Shown here piece after piece: positions 27,209 through 34,246 of a stretch of DNA of 45,755 bases. Position 1 is the stretch's first letter, and each line of letters begins with the position of its first letter. Source of the stretch: Pseudomonas sp. GM79. GTDB taxonomy: Bacteria; Pseudomonadota; Gammaproteobacteria; Pseudomonadales; Pseudomonadaceae. The notes under the pieces are model-generated. The model was not told where the DNA came from. It worked only from the letters and a program-made list of their open reading frames with translations, and did no database searches. Made by a program: the position numbers and the translations under genes. The stretch is from contig NZ_AKJE01000020.1 of NCBI RefSeq assembly GCF_000282495.1, positions 1 to 45,755 on the forward strand. Reading direction: 5' to 3'.

Positions 27209-27417
27209 GCCCCCACCATTCCCGCCACATCGGCGTGATCGACCATTACGCTTTGAGCTTGGTGTTCGAATTGAATGGCGGGATAAGCGACCTGAATCGG
27301 TGCTTGAAGGCTTTGTTGCGATTGAGCCGAAAGGCTGACGACCAACACCATGGCCACGTAAAGACCGATGGCCAGGTAGGCGCCGTATTTGGCAGAAGTA
27401 ATGATTGCGCTGGCCAT
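27205..27417 (-). CDS. Small membrane protein (70 aa), hypothetical
   Basis: The start was taken at 27417, where GGAGAACACC precedes the ATG; an upstream ATG at 27435 lies inside a hairpin. The product MASAIITSAKYGAYLAIGLY continues VAMVLVVSLSAQSQQ: one hydrophobic helix, then a polar tail. A single-pass inner membrane protein or uncleaved signal is likely. It is the first gene of a two-gene unit with the 85-residue ORF (4-bp overlap). No family is recognised. Confidence 0.65.
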   Translation of the reverse strand: MASAIITSAKYGAYLAIGLYVAMVLVVSLSAQSQQSLQAPIQVAYPAIQFEHQAQSVMVDHADVAGMVGA

Positions 27418-27427
27418 GGTGTTCTCC

Positions 27428-27449
27428 GTGGGCATGTTTCAGTGCCCAC
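27428..27449 (-). promoter_or_regulatory. Hairpin abutting the ribosome-binding site of the 70-aa gene
   Basis: GTGGGCA-TGTTTCAG-TGCCCAC is a perfect 7-bp inverted repeat with an 8-base loop. On the minus strand its 3' arm is directly followed by the GGAG ribosome-binding sequence of the gene starting at 27417. Such placement could influence translation or mRNA stability. No ligand-binding RNA class is recognised. Confidence 0.4.
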
Positions 27450-27532
27450 AGAATCGATCAAAAAACAGAAGTTAACTAGCAACCTTTATGCATAGTCGCT
27501 ATCAGTTTTATTGATCCTGAACCCAGCGTGTT

Positions 27533-27658
27533 TCAGTCCTCGATAAAGCTCATCAAACGCTCGCGGGCCGCATCCGGCTCGTTGGGAACGGGCTGGGCAG
27601 CCGACAAAATCGGGGTGGAATAGAGAAACAGGAGAACCACTGCCAGACGCATCGCCAT
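27533..27658 (-). CDS. Small exported peptide (41 aa), hypothetical
   Basis: A short gene read by hand on the minus strand: ATG at 27658, AAGGAT ribosome-binding site 8 bases upstream, TGA at 27533-27535. The product begins MAMRLAVVLLFLYSTPILSA and continues AQPVPNEPDAARERLMSFIED. The first 20 residues are a clear signal peptide with a plausible cleavage site (LSA-AQ), leaving a mature peptide of about 21 residues, acidic and proline-containing. No family is recognised. The combination of good RBS and ideal signal sequence makes it more credible than chance. Confidence 0.55.
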   Translation of the reverse strand: MAMRLAVVLLFLYSTPILSAAQPVPNEPDAARERLMSFIED

Positions 27659-27769
27659 GCTGTCGATCCTTTTAGGGAAGGAGTCAAAAAATCAGCGTCA
27701 AATTTAAACTCATGGCTATGTGATATCAAGCAATGCATTGATAGCAATATGATGCTGTCGTAAACGCGT

Positions 27770-27843
27770 TATGCAGGAGCGACATCACTTTGGGGCTTTT
27801 CGACGCCTATGGGCCGATCGGCAAGTGACTTCGCTCCTGCATA
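27770..27843. repeat. 21-bp imperfect inverted repeat (TATGCAGGAGCGA arms)
   Basis: TATGCAGGAGCGACATCACTT at 27770-27790 is mirrored by AAGTGACTTCGCTCCTGCATA at 27823-27843 with two central mismatches. The 32-bp loop contains GGCCGATCGGC. It lies directly downstream of the 59-residue gene. It shares GCAGGAGCGA with the REP variant at 7952-8054 but lacks its core, so it may be a distinct element or a decayed one. Confidence 0.7.
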
Positions 27844-27863
27844 AAAGGTGCAGGGTTCAGATT

Positions 27864-28043
27864 TCAGTGTTGGGTTTTGTGATCCAGCGCGGCGTAGAAG
27901 TTGGCGCTCTGTTGCAGGTATTTCTGGGTGTAGCTTTGGGTGTGGGATTTTCTGTCGCTGATTTCAACGTTGGCGTTGGCAGGCAGTGCAACAGTGGCAG
28001 AGATAGCGGAAGCGGCGATGACGGAGAAGAGATTGAAGTTCAT
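27864..28043 (-). CDS. Small exported protein (59 aa), hypothetical
   Basis: The ATG at 28043 has GAGGAATACCGCC upstream. The product MNFNLFSVIAASAISATVAL continues PANANVEISDRKSHTQSYTQ: a signal peptide with cleavage likely after ANA, leaving a polar, Gln/Tyr/His-rich mature part of about 35 residues. No family is recognised, though short secreted pseudomonad proteins of this type are common. It lies apart from the neighbouring small genes and probably has its own promoter. Confidence 0.65.
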   Translation of the reverse strand: MNFNLFSVIAASAISATVALPANANVEISDRKSHTQSYTQKYLQQSANFYAALDHKTQH

Positions 28044-28199
28044 GGCGGTATTCCTCGGGTTCAGTTGGCTTGCTTGCCCGGTGGGGCCGTGAAGCAAACT
28101 TAACGCCCGAGGGTCGGCGCCTTGAAATGCTTTGTAGCATTAGCCGATATCAGCCTCATTAATAGAAGGTTGCAGGCCCCATCAACCGGGGCCTGCGGT

Positions 28200-29375
28200 C
28201 TATTGACGCACCAGAAACTTGAGATCGCTCGGGGCATCCATCGGCAGTTTTTGCACGGTTTTACCCAACAGACCGGTCTTGGCATCGCGCTCGACGACGA
28301 CAATCTGGTTGCTCTTCTGGTTGGCAATCAACACGAACTTGCCACTCGGGTCGAGGCTGAACTCGCGCGGGTGATCACCGTCCACGGAGCGACGCTGAAG
28401 CTCCTTGAGCTGCCCGGTCGCCGGGTCAATGGCGAATACCAGCAACTGATTGGTGGTGCCACGGTTGCTGACGTAAAGGAACTTGCCGTCGGCCGAGGCG
28501 TGAAGCGCAGCCGCAGCCTTGCCCGATGTCGGCAGACCCGCCGCCAGATCGACCAACTGCGTTTGCTCGAGTTTGCCATCGCGGTAATCGAACACCGCGA
28601 CCTGCGCGCTCATTTCCATGGTCAGCCAGGCGTGCTTGCCATCGGCGCTGAACAGTAAGTGTCGCGGTCCGCTACCGGGTGGCAGTTGGACGGACGCGGG
28701 TTTGGCGGCGGTCAATGGTCGTTCCGGATTGGCCTTGGGGTCGAAGCGATAGACGAAGATCTTGTCCGCTCCCAAGTCGTTGGAAAACACGTATTGGCCA
28801 TCCGGCGATGAAACCACCGAATGCACGTGCGCCGACTTCTGCCGCTCGGGGTTGACCCGGCTGGACGGATGACTGCTCATCTGCACCACGGGTTTTAGCA
28901 TGCCGTCGGTGCCCACCGGTAACACCGCCAGGGTGCCGCCCGGGTCTTCAGCCACCGAGTAGTTGCTGACAAACACGTGACTGGCATCACCGCTGACGCT
29001 CGAGTGCGTCGGCTCGTTGCCCAGGGTTTGCACCTGACTGATCAGGCTCAGCTCATGGGTCTTGGGATCAATCGCATAACTGCTGACACGCCCGACCGGA
29101 TCGGACTGACCCGGGCCGTTTTCGTTGACCACGAACAGGTATTGTTGATCCTTGGACACGGTCAGCCAGGACGGGTTGGCGCTCTTCACCACTTGCAGGG
29201 GTTTGGCGTCGATCAGCCCGGTGCGGCTGTCGAAGTTCAGACGATAAATCCCTTGGCTTTGGCCGGCGGTGTAGGAGCCCACCAGCAACTCGTAACTGTC
29301 GACCGGGGCCGCTTGCACGCCCATCGCGCCGACGCTGCCGGCCATCAACAGTGGCCAGAAGTTACGCATCCTCAT
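28200..29375 (-). CDS. Periplasmic lactonase-family seven-bladed beta-propeller (6-phosphogluconolactonase-like)
   Basis: The start at 29375 gives MRMRNFWPLLMAGSVGAMGV, then QAAPVD: a signal peptide, so 391 residues before cleavage. Recurrent blade motifs are typical of the YbhE/Pgl lactonase family: YELLVGSYTAGQSQGIYRL, PSWLTVSKDQQYLFVVNE, and VVSSPDGQYVFSNDLGADKI. The PGSGPRHLLFSADGKHAWLT and DHPREFSLDPSGKFVLIANQ signatures also match. Family members hydrolyse sugar lactones; export makes a role in cytosolic 6-phosphogluconolactone hydrolysis unlikely. It overlaps the upstream 98-residue gene by 14 bp. Confidence 0.88.
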   Translation of the reverse strand: MRMRNFWPLLMAGSVGAMGVQAAPVDSYELLVGSYTAGQSQGIYRLNFDSRTGLIDAKPLQVVKSANPSWLTVSKDQQYLFVVNENGPGQSDPVGRVSSYAIDPKTHELSLISQVQTLGNEPTHSSVSGDASHVFVSNYSVAEDPGGTLAVLPVGTDGMLKPVVQMSSHPSSRVNPERQKSAHVHSVVSSPDGQYVFSNDLGADKIFVYRFDPKANPERPLTAAKPASVQLPPGSGPRHLLFSADGKHAWLTMEMSAQVAVFDYRDGKLEQTQLVDLAAGLPTSGKAAAALHASADGKFLYVSNRGTTNQLLVFAIDPATGQLKELQRRSVDGDHPREFSLDPSGKFVLIANQKSNQIVVVERDAKTGLLGKTVQKLPMDAPSDLKFLVRQ

Positions 29376-29658
29376 TCGTTTCGTCCTCGTCATCCTGACC
29401 ACCGAATGCTTCCATAGGCACCAGCCGGTGCTCGCCGGAATCGCCGGTAATGATCCAGCTCTTCAAGTCGGGATCGAACGTCGCCGCTGCGATCTGCGCC
29501 ATGCTGAACTCCCAGCGCTTGAGCGCCCGACCGTCCATGCATTCGATGTGCAGGTTATCGTCTTCATCGAGGGAGAAGTCGAACGCGTGCAGCCCGTCGA
29601 TTTCAAGCATGTCGCAGACTTCGAGGGCGCTGAGCAAGGTGTTGGTTACGGCAGTCAT
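29362..29658 (-). CDS. Small acidic hypothetical protein (98 aa; possibly DUF5629)
   Basis: The ATG at 29658 starts MTAVTNTLLSALEVCDMLEI. The rest contains LHAFDFSLDEDDNLHIECMD and SWIITGDSGEHRLVPMEAFG, ending in a very acidic tail (DDEDETNEDA). It resembles, from memory, the DUF5629 proteins of Pseudomonas, but I am not certain. The RBS is weak. Its 3' end overlaps the start of the lactonase-like gene by 14 bp, suggesting co-translation. Cytoplasmic; no catalytic motif visible. Confidence 0.75.
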   Translation of the reverse strand: MTAVTNTLLSALEVCDMLEIDGLHAFDFSLDEDDNLHIECMDGRALKRWEFSMAQIAAATFDPDLKSWIITGDSGEHRLVPMEAFGGQDDEDETNEDA

Positions 29659-29708
29659 GGCAGTCAATCTTTGAATGGGAAAGGCGCAATGATAGCTCAA
29701 AGTGAAAG

Positions 29709-29976
29709 CGGCCCAGTGTCCTCACAACACTCACCCACGACACCACACAAATGTGGGAGCGGGCTTGCTCGCGAAGGCGGCGGCACATCCAACATCGCAG
29801 TGACTGTCATATTGCTTTCGCGAGCAAGCCCGCTCCCACAATGGGCCAGTGCCGATCACAACATTCGCGAACGACACCGAACACATGTGGGAGCGGGCTT
29901 GCTCGCGAAGGCGGTGGCACATTCGACATCGCAGTGACTGTCGGACCGCTTTCGCGAGCAAGCCCGCTCCCACAGG
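29709..29976. repeat. Tandem duplication of a REPIN with its flank (period 134 bp)
   Basis: Two REP doublets (29752-29840 and 29886-29975) start exactly 134 bp apart. Their left flanks are also homologous (CCAGTG, then TCACAACA, then ACGACACC before ATGTGGGAGC), and the spacers share GGCACAT and ACATCGCAGTGACTGTC. So a unit containing flank plus REPIN was duplicated in tandem and has since diverged. It lies between the 98-residue gene and the 3' end of the dehydrogenase gene. Confidence 0.88.
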
Positions 29977-29991
29977 AACTGAGTACAACCG

Positions 29992-31572
29992 TTAGAGGGC
30001 GTCACGCGATGGCTTGCCGTCGACCAGGCGCTGGATGTGCAGCGGATTACCGTTCTTCAGCGCTTCCGGCAGCAAGCTGTCAGGGTAGTTCTGGAAGCAC
30101 ACCGGGCGCAGGAAACGGTCGATGGCCAGGGTCCCCACCGAGGTGCCTCGTGCATCGGAAGTCGCCGGATACGGCCCGCCATGAACCATCGAGTCGCAGA
30201 CTTCCACGCCAGTCGGATAGCCATTAAGCAGAATCCGTCCGACCTTCTGTTCCAGCAATGGCGTCAGCTCGCCGAATTGTTCGAAGTCCGCCGGCTCACC
30301 GATGATCGTTGCCGTCAGTTGCCCATGCAAACCGTTCAACGCGGCATTGAGTTGCGCCTGATCCGCCACTTCGACGAACACCGTGGTCGGGCCGAATACT
30401 TCCTCTTGCAGTACTTCATCGCCATCGAGCAACAGGCTCACATCGGCCTTGAACAGTTGCGGTTGCGCCTGATTGCCTTGTTGCGGGCTGCCGGCCAAAT
30501 GCTCGATTTTCGGATGCACGAGAAGCTTCTGCAGGCCTTTGCCGTAACTGCTCAACGTGCCGGAATTGAGCATGGTTTGCGCCGGTTGATCGCCCATCAG
30601 CCCCGCCACCTGCTGCACGAACCCGCTGAACTGCGGCGAACGAATACCGATCACCAACCCCGGATTGGTACAGAACTGACCACAACCCTGGACCACCGAA
30701 GCCGTGAGATCTCGGGCGACGCTTTCAGCACGAGCTTCCAGCGCTTGAGGCAGCACGATCACCGGGTTGATGCTCGACATCTCGGCGAACACCGGAATCG
30801 GCTGCGCACGTGCCGCGGCCATGTCGCACAGCGCACGGCCACCTTTGAGCGAACCGGTAAAACCGACCGCCTGAATGGCCGGGTGCTTGACCAGCGCTTC
30901 ACCCACCCCGCCGCCGTAGATCATGTTGAACACACCGGCGGGCATGGCGGTTTTCTCGGCAGCGCGGATCACGGCATTGGCCACCCACTCAGCAGTTGCC
31001 ATGTGGCCGCTGTGCGCCTTGAACACCACCGGGCAGCCAGCGGCCAATGCCGAAGCCGTGTCGCCGCCCGCCGTGGAAAACGCCAGCGGAAAGTTGCTCG
31101 CACCGAACACCGCGACCGGGCCCAGGCCGATGCGGTACTGACGCAAATCCGGACGCGGCAATGGCGTACGTTCAGGCAGTGCGCGATCAATCCGCGCCCC
31201 ATAGAAATCACCACGCCGCAACACCTTGGCGAACAGCCGCATCTGGCCGCTGGTGCGCCCCCGCTCACCTTGAATACGACCGGCCGGCAACGCGGTTTCG
31301 CTACAGACCACGGCGACAAAGTCATCGCCCAGGGCGTCCAGTTCATCGGCAATCGCATCGAGGAATTGCGCACGTCGTTCGGCGCTCAGGCTGCGATAGG
31401 CCGGGTAAGCAGCGGCGGCAGCCTTCGCAGCGGCGTCGACTTCTTCAAGGGTGGCCTGATAGAAATCGTGAGGCAAGGCCTCGCCAGTGCTGGCATCGAC
31501 GCTCTGCAGTTTGACCGCGCCAGCAGCGCTGCGCTGACCGCCAATGTAGTTGTGACCAAGAATCCGGCTCAT
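29992..31572 (-). CDS. Alpha-ketoglutarate semialdehyde dehydrogenase (2,5-dioxovalerate dehydrogenase), aldehyde dehydrogenase family
   Basis: The 526-residue protein begins MSRILGHNYIGGQRSAAGAV after an AGGAGACACCC ribosome-binding site. Aldehyde dehydrogenase features are visible: VFGASNFPLAFSTAGGDTAS, VGFTGSLKGGRAL, the general-base region VFAEMSSINPVIVLP and the catalytic cysteine in GCGQFCTNPGLVIG. Length and N-terminus fit the type III alpha-ketoglutarate semialdehyde dehydrogenases, which oxidise 2,5-dioxopentanoate to 2-oxoglutarate as the last step of non-phosphorylative pentose or uronate pathways. It starts 10 bp after the FAH-family gene on the same strand, matching that pathway order. 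Confidence 0.9.
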   Translation of the reverse strand: MSRILGHNYIGGQRSAAGAVKLQSVDASTGEALPHDFYQATLEEVDAAAKAAAAAYPAYRSLSAERRAQFLDAIADELDALGDDFVAVVCSETALPAGRIQGERGRTSGQMRLFAKVLRRGDFYGARIDRALPERTPLPRPDLRQYRIGLGPVAVFGASNFPLAFSTAGGDTASALAAGCPVVFKAHSGHMATAEWVANAVIRAAEKTAMPAGVFNMIYGGGVGEALVKHPAIQAVGFTGSLKGGRALCDMAAARAQPIPVFAEMSSINPVIVLPQALEARAESVARDLTASVVQGCGQFCTNPGLVIGIRSPQFSGFVQQVAGLMGDQPAQTMLNSGTLSSYGKGLQKLLVHPKIEHLAGSPQQGNQAQPQLFKADVSLLLDGDEVLQEEVFGPTTVFVEVADQAQLNAALNGLHGQLTATIIGEPADFEQFGELTPLLEQKVGRILLNGYPTGVEVCDSMVHGGPYPATSDARGTSVGTLAIDRFLRPVCFQNYPDSLLPEALKNGNPLHIQRLVDGKPSRDAL

Positions 31573-31582
31573 GGGTGTCTCC

Positions 31583-32575
31583 TTAAAGTGTGCCGACGGT
31601 GCCGGGTTCGAACGCCGCTTCAACGGGCTCAATGCCGTTGATCAAGGGTGCGCCGAACTCGGTCTGACTGATCTCGAACACGTCACCCGGTTGGGTGCGA
31701 ATGCCATCGGCGAAAGACAGGGTCGCGGTGCCGAAGAAGTGAATGTGCACGTCGCCGGGGCGCAGGAACTGGCTGTATTTGAAATGGTGATACTCGAGGT
31801 TTTCCAGGCTGTGGCACATGTTCGCTTCGCCACTGAGGAACTCGTTCTGCCACAGCACCTCGCCGTCACGCAGGATGCGACTGGTGCCGGCCAGATGCTG
31901 AGGCAATTCACCGACCCGAAGCTCTGGACCATAGCTGCAACTGCGCAGTTTCGAGTGGGCCAGGTAGAGGTAATTCTTGCGCTCCATCACGTGATCGGAG
32001 AACTCGTTGCCCACCGCGAAACCGAGGCGATAGGGTTTGCCGTCGTGGCCAATCACATAGAGGCCGCTGAGCTCGGGCTCCTCCCCGGCATCTTCGGCAA
32101 ACGGCGGCAGCGGGAACGGTTTGCCCGGTCGCACAACGATGCTGCCGTCGCCCTTGTAGAACCACTCCGGTTGCACGCCGGCCTGGCCGGTCGCGGGTTT
32201 ACCGCCCTCCACGCCCCACTTGAAGATGCGCATGGTGTCGGTCATGGCGGTTTCGTCGCCGGCCTGCTGATGCATTTTGTCCCGGGCCGAAGCGCTGCCC
32301 AGATGGGTCAGGCCAGTGCCGCTGACCAGCATGTGCGCCGGGTCCGGGTGATCCAGCGGCGGCAGGATTTGCAGATTGGCGAGCAGCGCTGAATAGTCAT
32401 GGCTGATGCCCAACCCCAGGGTTTGAACCTGTTGCTCAAGATTGCCCCCCGCCTCAATCGCCGCCAGCGCCAGATCCCGCACCGAGCGCGCATCCCGCAC
32501 TTCGCGCACCAGGCCGTCCTCGACCACGCCGACACGGCGTTCGCCGTTACTCAATTCGAACTGAACTAAACGCAT
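31583..32575 (-). CDS. FAH-superfamily dehydratase of 2-keto-3-deoxy sugar acids (AraD1/GguC-like)
   Basis: The 330-residue protein has the fumarylacetoacetate-hydrolase fold in its C-terminal part: VIGHDGKPYRLGFAVGNEFS with DHVMERKNYLYLAHSKL, and HFFGTATLSFADGIRTQPGD with VFEISQTEFGAPLINGI. The N-terminal RLVQFELSNGERRVGVVEDG and GTGLTHLGSASARDKMH match the AraD1/GguC-type branch implicated in dehydration of 2-keto-3-deoxy-pentonates to 2,5-dioxopentanoate. Start ATG at 32575 with AGGAG. The neighbouring genes supply the reactions before and after it, which is the strongest reason for this role. Exact stereochemistry of the substrate is unknown. Confidence 0.85.
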   Translation of the reverse strand: MRLVQFELSNGERRVGVVEDGLVREVRDARSVRDLALAAIEAGGNLEQQVQTLGLGISHDYSALLANLQILPPLDHPDPAHMLVSGTGLTHLGSASARDKMHQQAGDETAMTDTMRIFKWGVEGGKPATGQAGVQPEWFYKGDGSIVVRPGKPFPLPPFAEDAGEEPELSGLYVIGHDGKPYRLGFAVGNEFSDHVMERKNYLYLAHSKLRSCSYGPELRVGELPQHLAGTSRILRDGEVLWQNEFLSGEANMCHSLENLEYHHFKYSQFLRPGDVHIHFFGTATLSFADGIRTQPGDVFEISQTEFGAPLINGIEPVEAAFEPGTVGTL

Positions 32576-32618
32576 GATTTTCTCCTGTTAACGCAAAACT
32601 TCAAAACAACGCAGGCCC

Positions 32619-32709
32619 CTGTGGGAGCGGGCTTGCTCGCGAAGGCGGAGTGTCAGTCACCGTTGATGTTGAATGTGACGGCCCCTTCGCGAGCAAGCCC
32701 GCTCCCACA
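32619..32709. repeat. REP doublet inside the catabolic operon
   Basis: CTGTGGGAGCGGGCTTGCTC and the inverted copy ending AAGCCCGCTCCCACA flank a spacer of about 40 bp. It lies between the MFS gene and the FAH-family gene, which otherwise look like one minus-strand operon; the doublet could partly separate their expression. Confidence 0.9.
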
Positions 32710-32726
32710 TTTGGATCGTGTTGACC

Positions 32727-34052
32727 TCAGGTGCGGGTTGTTGCACCCCGGGCGCTGGCGGCGAACTGGTCGGCCGGCAGCACGTGCTTGCGCTCCAGCA
32801 ACCGATAAACCACACCCGTCAGCACCAGGCCGAACACCATCACGCAGGACAGGAAGTACAACCCTGACGCCAGATTGCCGGTGTATTCCTTCAGCGCACC
32901 GATCACGAACGGGCCGATGTAGCCGCCGAGGTTGCCGACCGAGTTGATCAACGCGATCCCCGCCGCCGCACTGGCGCCAGCGAAGAAGCGACCCGGCAAG
33001 GTCCAGAACACCGCGGTGCAGGAAAACAGCGCGAACGCCACCAGGCACAGCGCCGCCAATTGCAGCACCGGCACCGATAGCCAGGCGCTGAGGAACAGGC
33101 CGATGGCGCCCAACACATACAGCACCGCCAGATGGCCGTATCGATCATTCAAGCGATCGGAACTGCGCGGTATGATCAGCAAACCGATGATTCCGAAGAT
33201 GTACGGCACCGACGACACGAACCCGGTCATCAGGTCAGTGCCACCGAACTGCTTGATCAACGTCGGCAGCCACAAACCGAGACCGTAGATGCTCAGCGTC
33301 ACCGGCAGATAGAACAGCGCCAGCAGCAACACGCGTTTGTCCTTCAGTGCATGCAGCGGATTGCCGTGGCGGGTCTGGCCGTACACCTCCAGGTCCTTTT
33401 TCAGCTCACCGGTCAGCCAGTCTTTCTCAGACTGGTCCATCCATTTCACCTGTTGCGGACCGTCCGGCAGGTAACGCAGCACCGGCCAGGTCAGCAGGAT
33501 TGCGGGCATACCGATGACGATGAACAGCCACTGCCAACCGTGCAGCCCGAGAATGCCGTCCATGCCCAGCAAGCCGCCGGACACCGGGCCGGTGATCATC
33601 ATCGCGATGGGTTGGGAAAGGATGAACAACCCGAGGATCTTGCCGCGATGGCGGATCGGGAACCATTGGGTGATGTAGTACAGAACGCCCGGAAAGAACC
33701 CGGCTTCGGCCGCGCCGAGCAGAAAGCGCATCACATAGAAGCTGTTCGGTCCCTGGACAAACGCCATGCCGATGGTGATGGCACCCCAGGTGACCATGAT
33801 CCGCGCAAACCAGCGCCTTGCGCCGAAGCGGTCGAGCATCAGGTTGCTGGGGATTTCCAGCAGGAAATAGCCAATGAAGAACAGCCCGGCGCCAAGGCCG
33901 TAAGCCGCGTCACCCAGGCCAATGTCGGCGCCCATGTGCAGCTTGGCGAAACCTACCGCGGAGCGATCCACATAGGCGATCAGGTACAGCAGGATCAGGA
34001 AGGGAATCAGTTTCAGCGTGATGCGACGAATAAGCCGCAGTTCCTGGCTCAT
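32727..34052 (-). CDS. MFS transporter, anion:cation symporter (sugar-acid) family
   Basis: The 441-residue protein has about 12 hydrophobic segments, beginning LKLIPFLILLYLIAYVDRSA, with the ACS-family signature region FVQGPNSFYVMRFLLGAAEA and GFFPGVLYYITQWFPIRHRG. Between TM6 and TM7 is a long cytoplasmic loop (DQSEKDWLTGELKKDLEVYG). ACS members import organic and sugar acids such as galactonate and gluconate by proton symport; the divergent dehydratase implies an aldonate substrate here. The promoter region on the right carries an inverted repeat shared with the dehydratase promoter. Confidence 0.92.
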   Translation of the reverse strand: MSQELRLIRRITLKLIPFLILLYLIAYVDRSAVGFAKLHMGADIGLGDAAYGLGAGLFFIGYFLLEIPSNLMLDRFGARRWFARIMVTWGAITIGMAFVQGPNSFYVMRFLLGAAEAGFFPGVLYYITQWFPIRHRGKILGLFILSQPIAMMITGPVSGGLLGMDGILGLHGWQWLFIVIGMPAILLTWPVLRYLPDGPQQVKWMDQSEKDWLTGELKKDLEVYGQTRHGNPLHALKDKRVLLLALFYLPVTLSIYGLGLWLPTLIKQFGGTDLMTGFVSSVPYIFGIIGLLIIPRSSDRLNDRYGHLAVLYVLGAIGLFLSAWLSVPVLQLAALCLVAFALFSCTAVFWTLPGRFFAGASAAAGIALINSVGNLGGYIGPFVIGALKEYTGNLASGLYFLSCVMVFGLVLTGVVYRLLERKHVLPADQFAASARGATTRT

Positions 34053-34145
34053 GAGTTCGGTCTCCGATTGTTGTTGTTATAGAACCTCGGGGGACGCCTC
34101 TCGCAGAAAACTGCCAGGGCTCATCCCTCCGTTGAAAACGACTAT

Positions 34146-34158
34146 ATAGTAATACTAT
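34146..34158. promoter_or_regulatory. Candidate operator 1 (ATAGT-AAT-ACTAT)
   Basis: A perfect 5-bp inverted repeat with 3-bp centre, overlapping the -10-like TATAGT of the minus-strand MFS promoter. A near-identical site occurs 75 bp away. Size and symmetry suit an FCD-type GntR dimer, and such a regulator is encoded at 36192; binding is inferred. Confidence 0.5.
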
Positions 34159-34220
34159 TTAACCAACAACACTTCCAAACAGCCGAAATTGCGCTTATGT
34201 TACGCCATAGCTCGAACAAT

Positions 34221-34233
34221 ATAGTCATACAAT
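34221..34233. promoter_or_regulatory. Candidate operator 2 (ATAGT-CAT-ACAAT)
   Basis: Read on the minus strand this is ATTGTATGACTAT, close to operator 1 and similar in general form to sites of FadR/GntR-type sugar-acid repressors. It overlaps a TATAGT -10-like box 21-26 bp upstream of the dehydratase start codon, as expected for repression. Confidence 0.5.
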
Positions 34234-34246
34234 AAGAGAACCGATC

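Larger units (their letters stand above)
34053..34246. promoter_or_regulatory. Divergent promoter region of the sugar-acid module
   Basis: This 194-bp AT-richer space separates the MFS operon (minus) from the dehydratase gene (plus). On the minus strand TTGTTG (34164-34169) and TATAGT (34142-34147) with 16-bp spacing form a plausible sigma-70 promoter. On the plus strand TATAGT at 34220-34225 is a -10-like box, but no good -35 was found. Both TATAGT boxes overlap the operator candidates listed separately. Confidence 0.55.

Noticed and set aside
28200..29375. Lactonase-like gene as the missing lactonase of the sugar-acid pathway
   Set aside because: It carries a signal peptide, is separated from the module by the duplicated REPINs, lacks the ATAGT-type operator and is coupled to an unrelated small gene. 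A periplasmic link is not excluded.
29709..29976. Possible CRISPR array
   Set aside because: The repeats are long inverted palindromes with only two units; there is no 28-37 bp direct repeat with unique spacers and no cas gene.
30037..31641. A 534-codon frame antisense to the semialdehyde dehydrogenase
   Set aside because: The sense strand has catalytic Cys and Glu motifs; the antisense frame has Arg/His/Gln-rich shadow composition.
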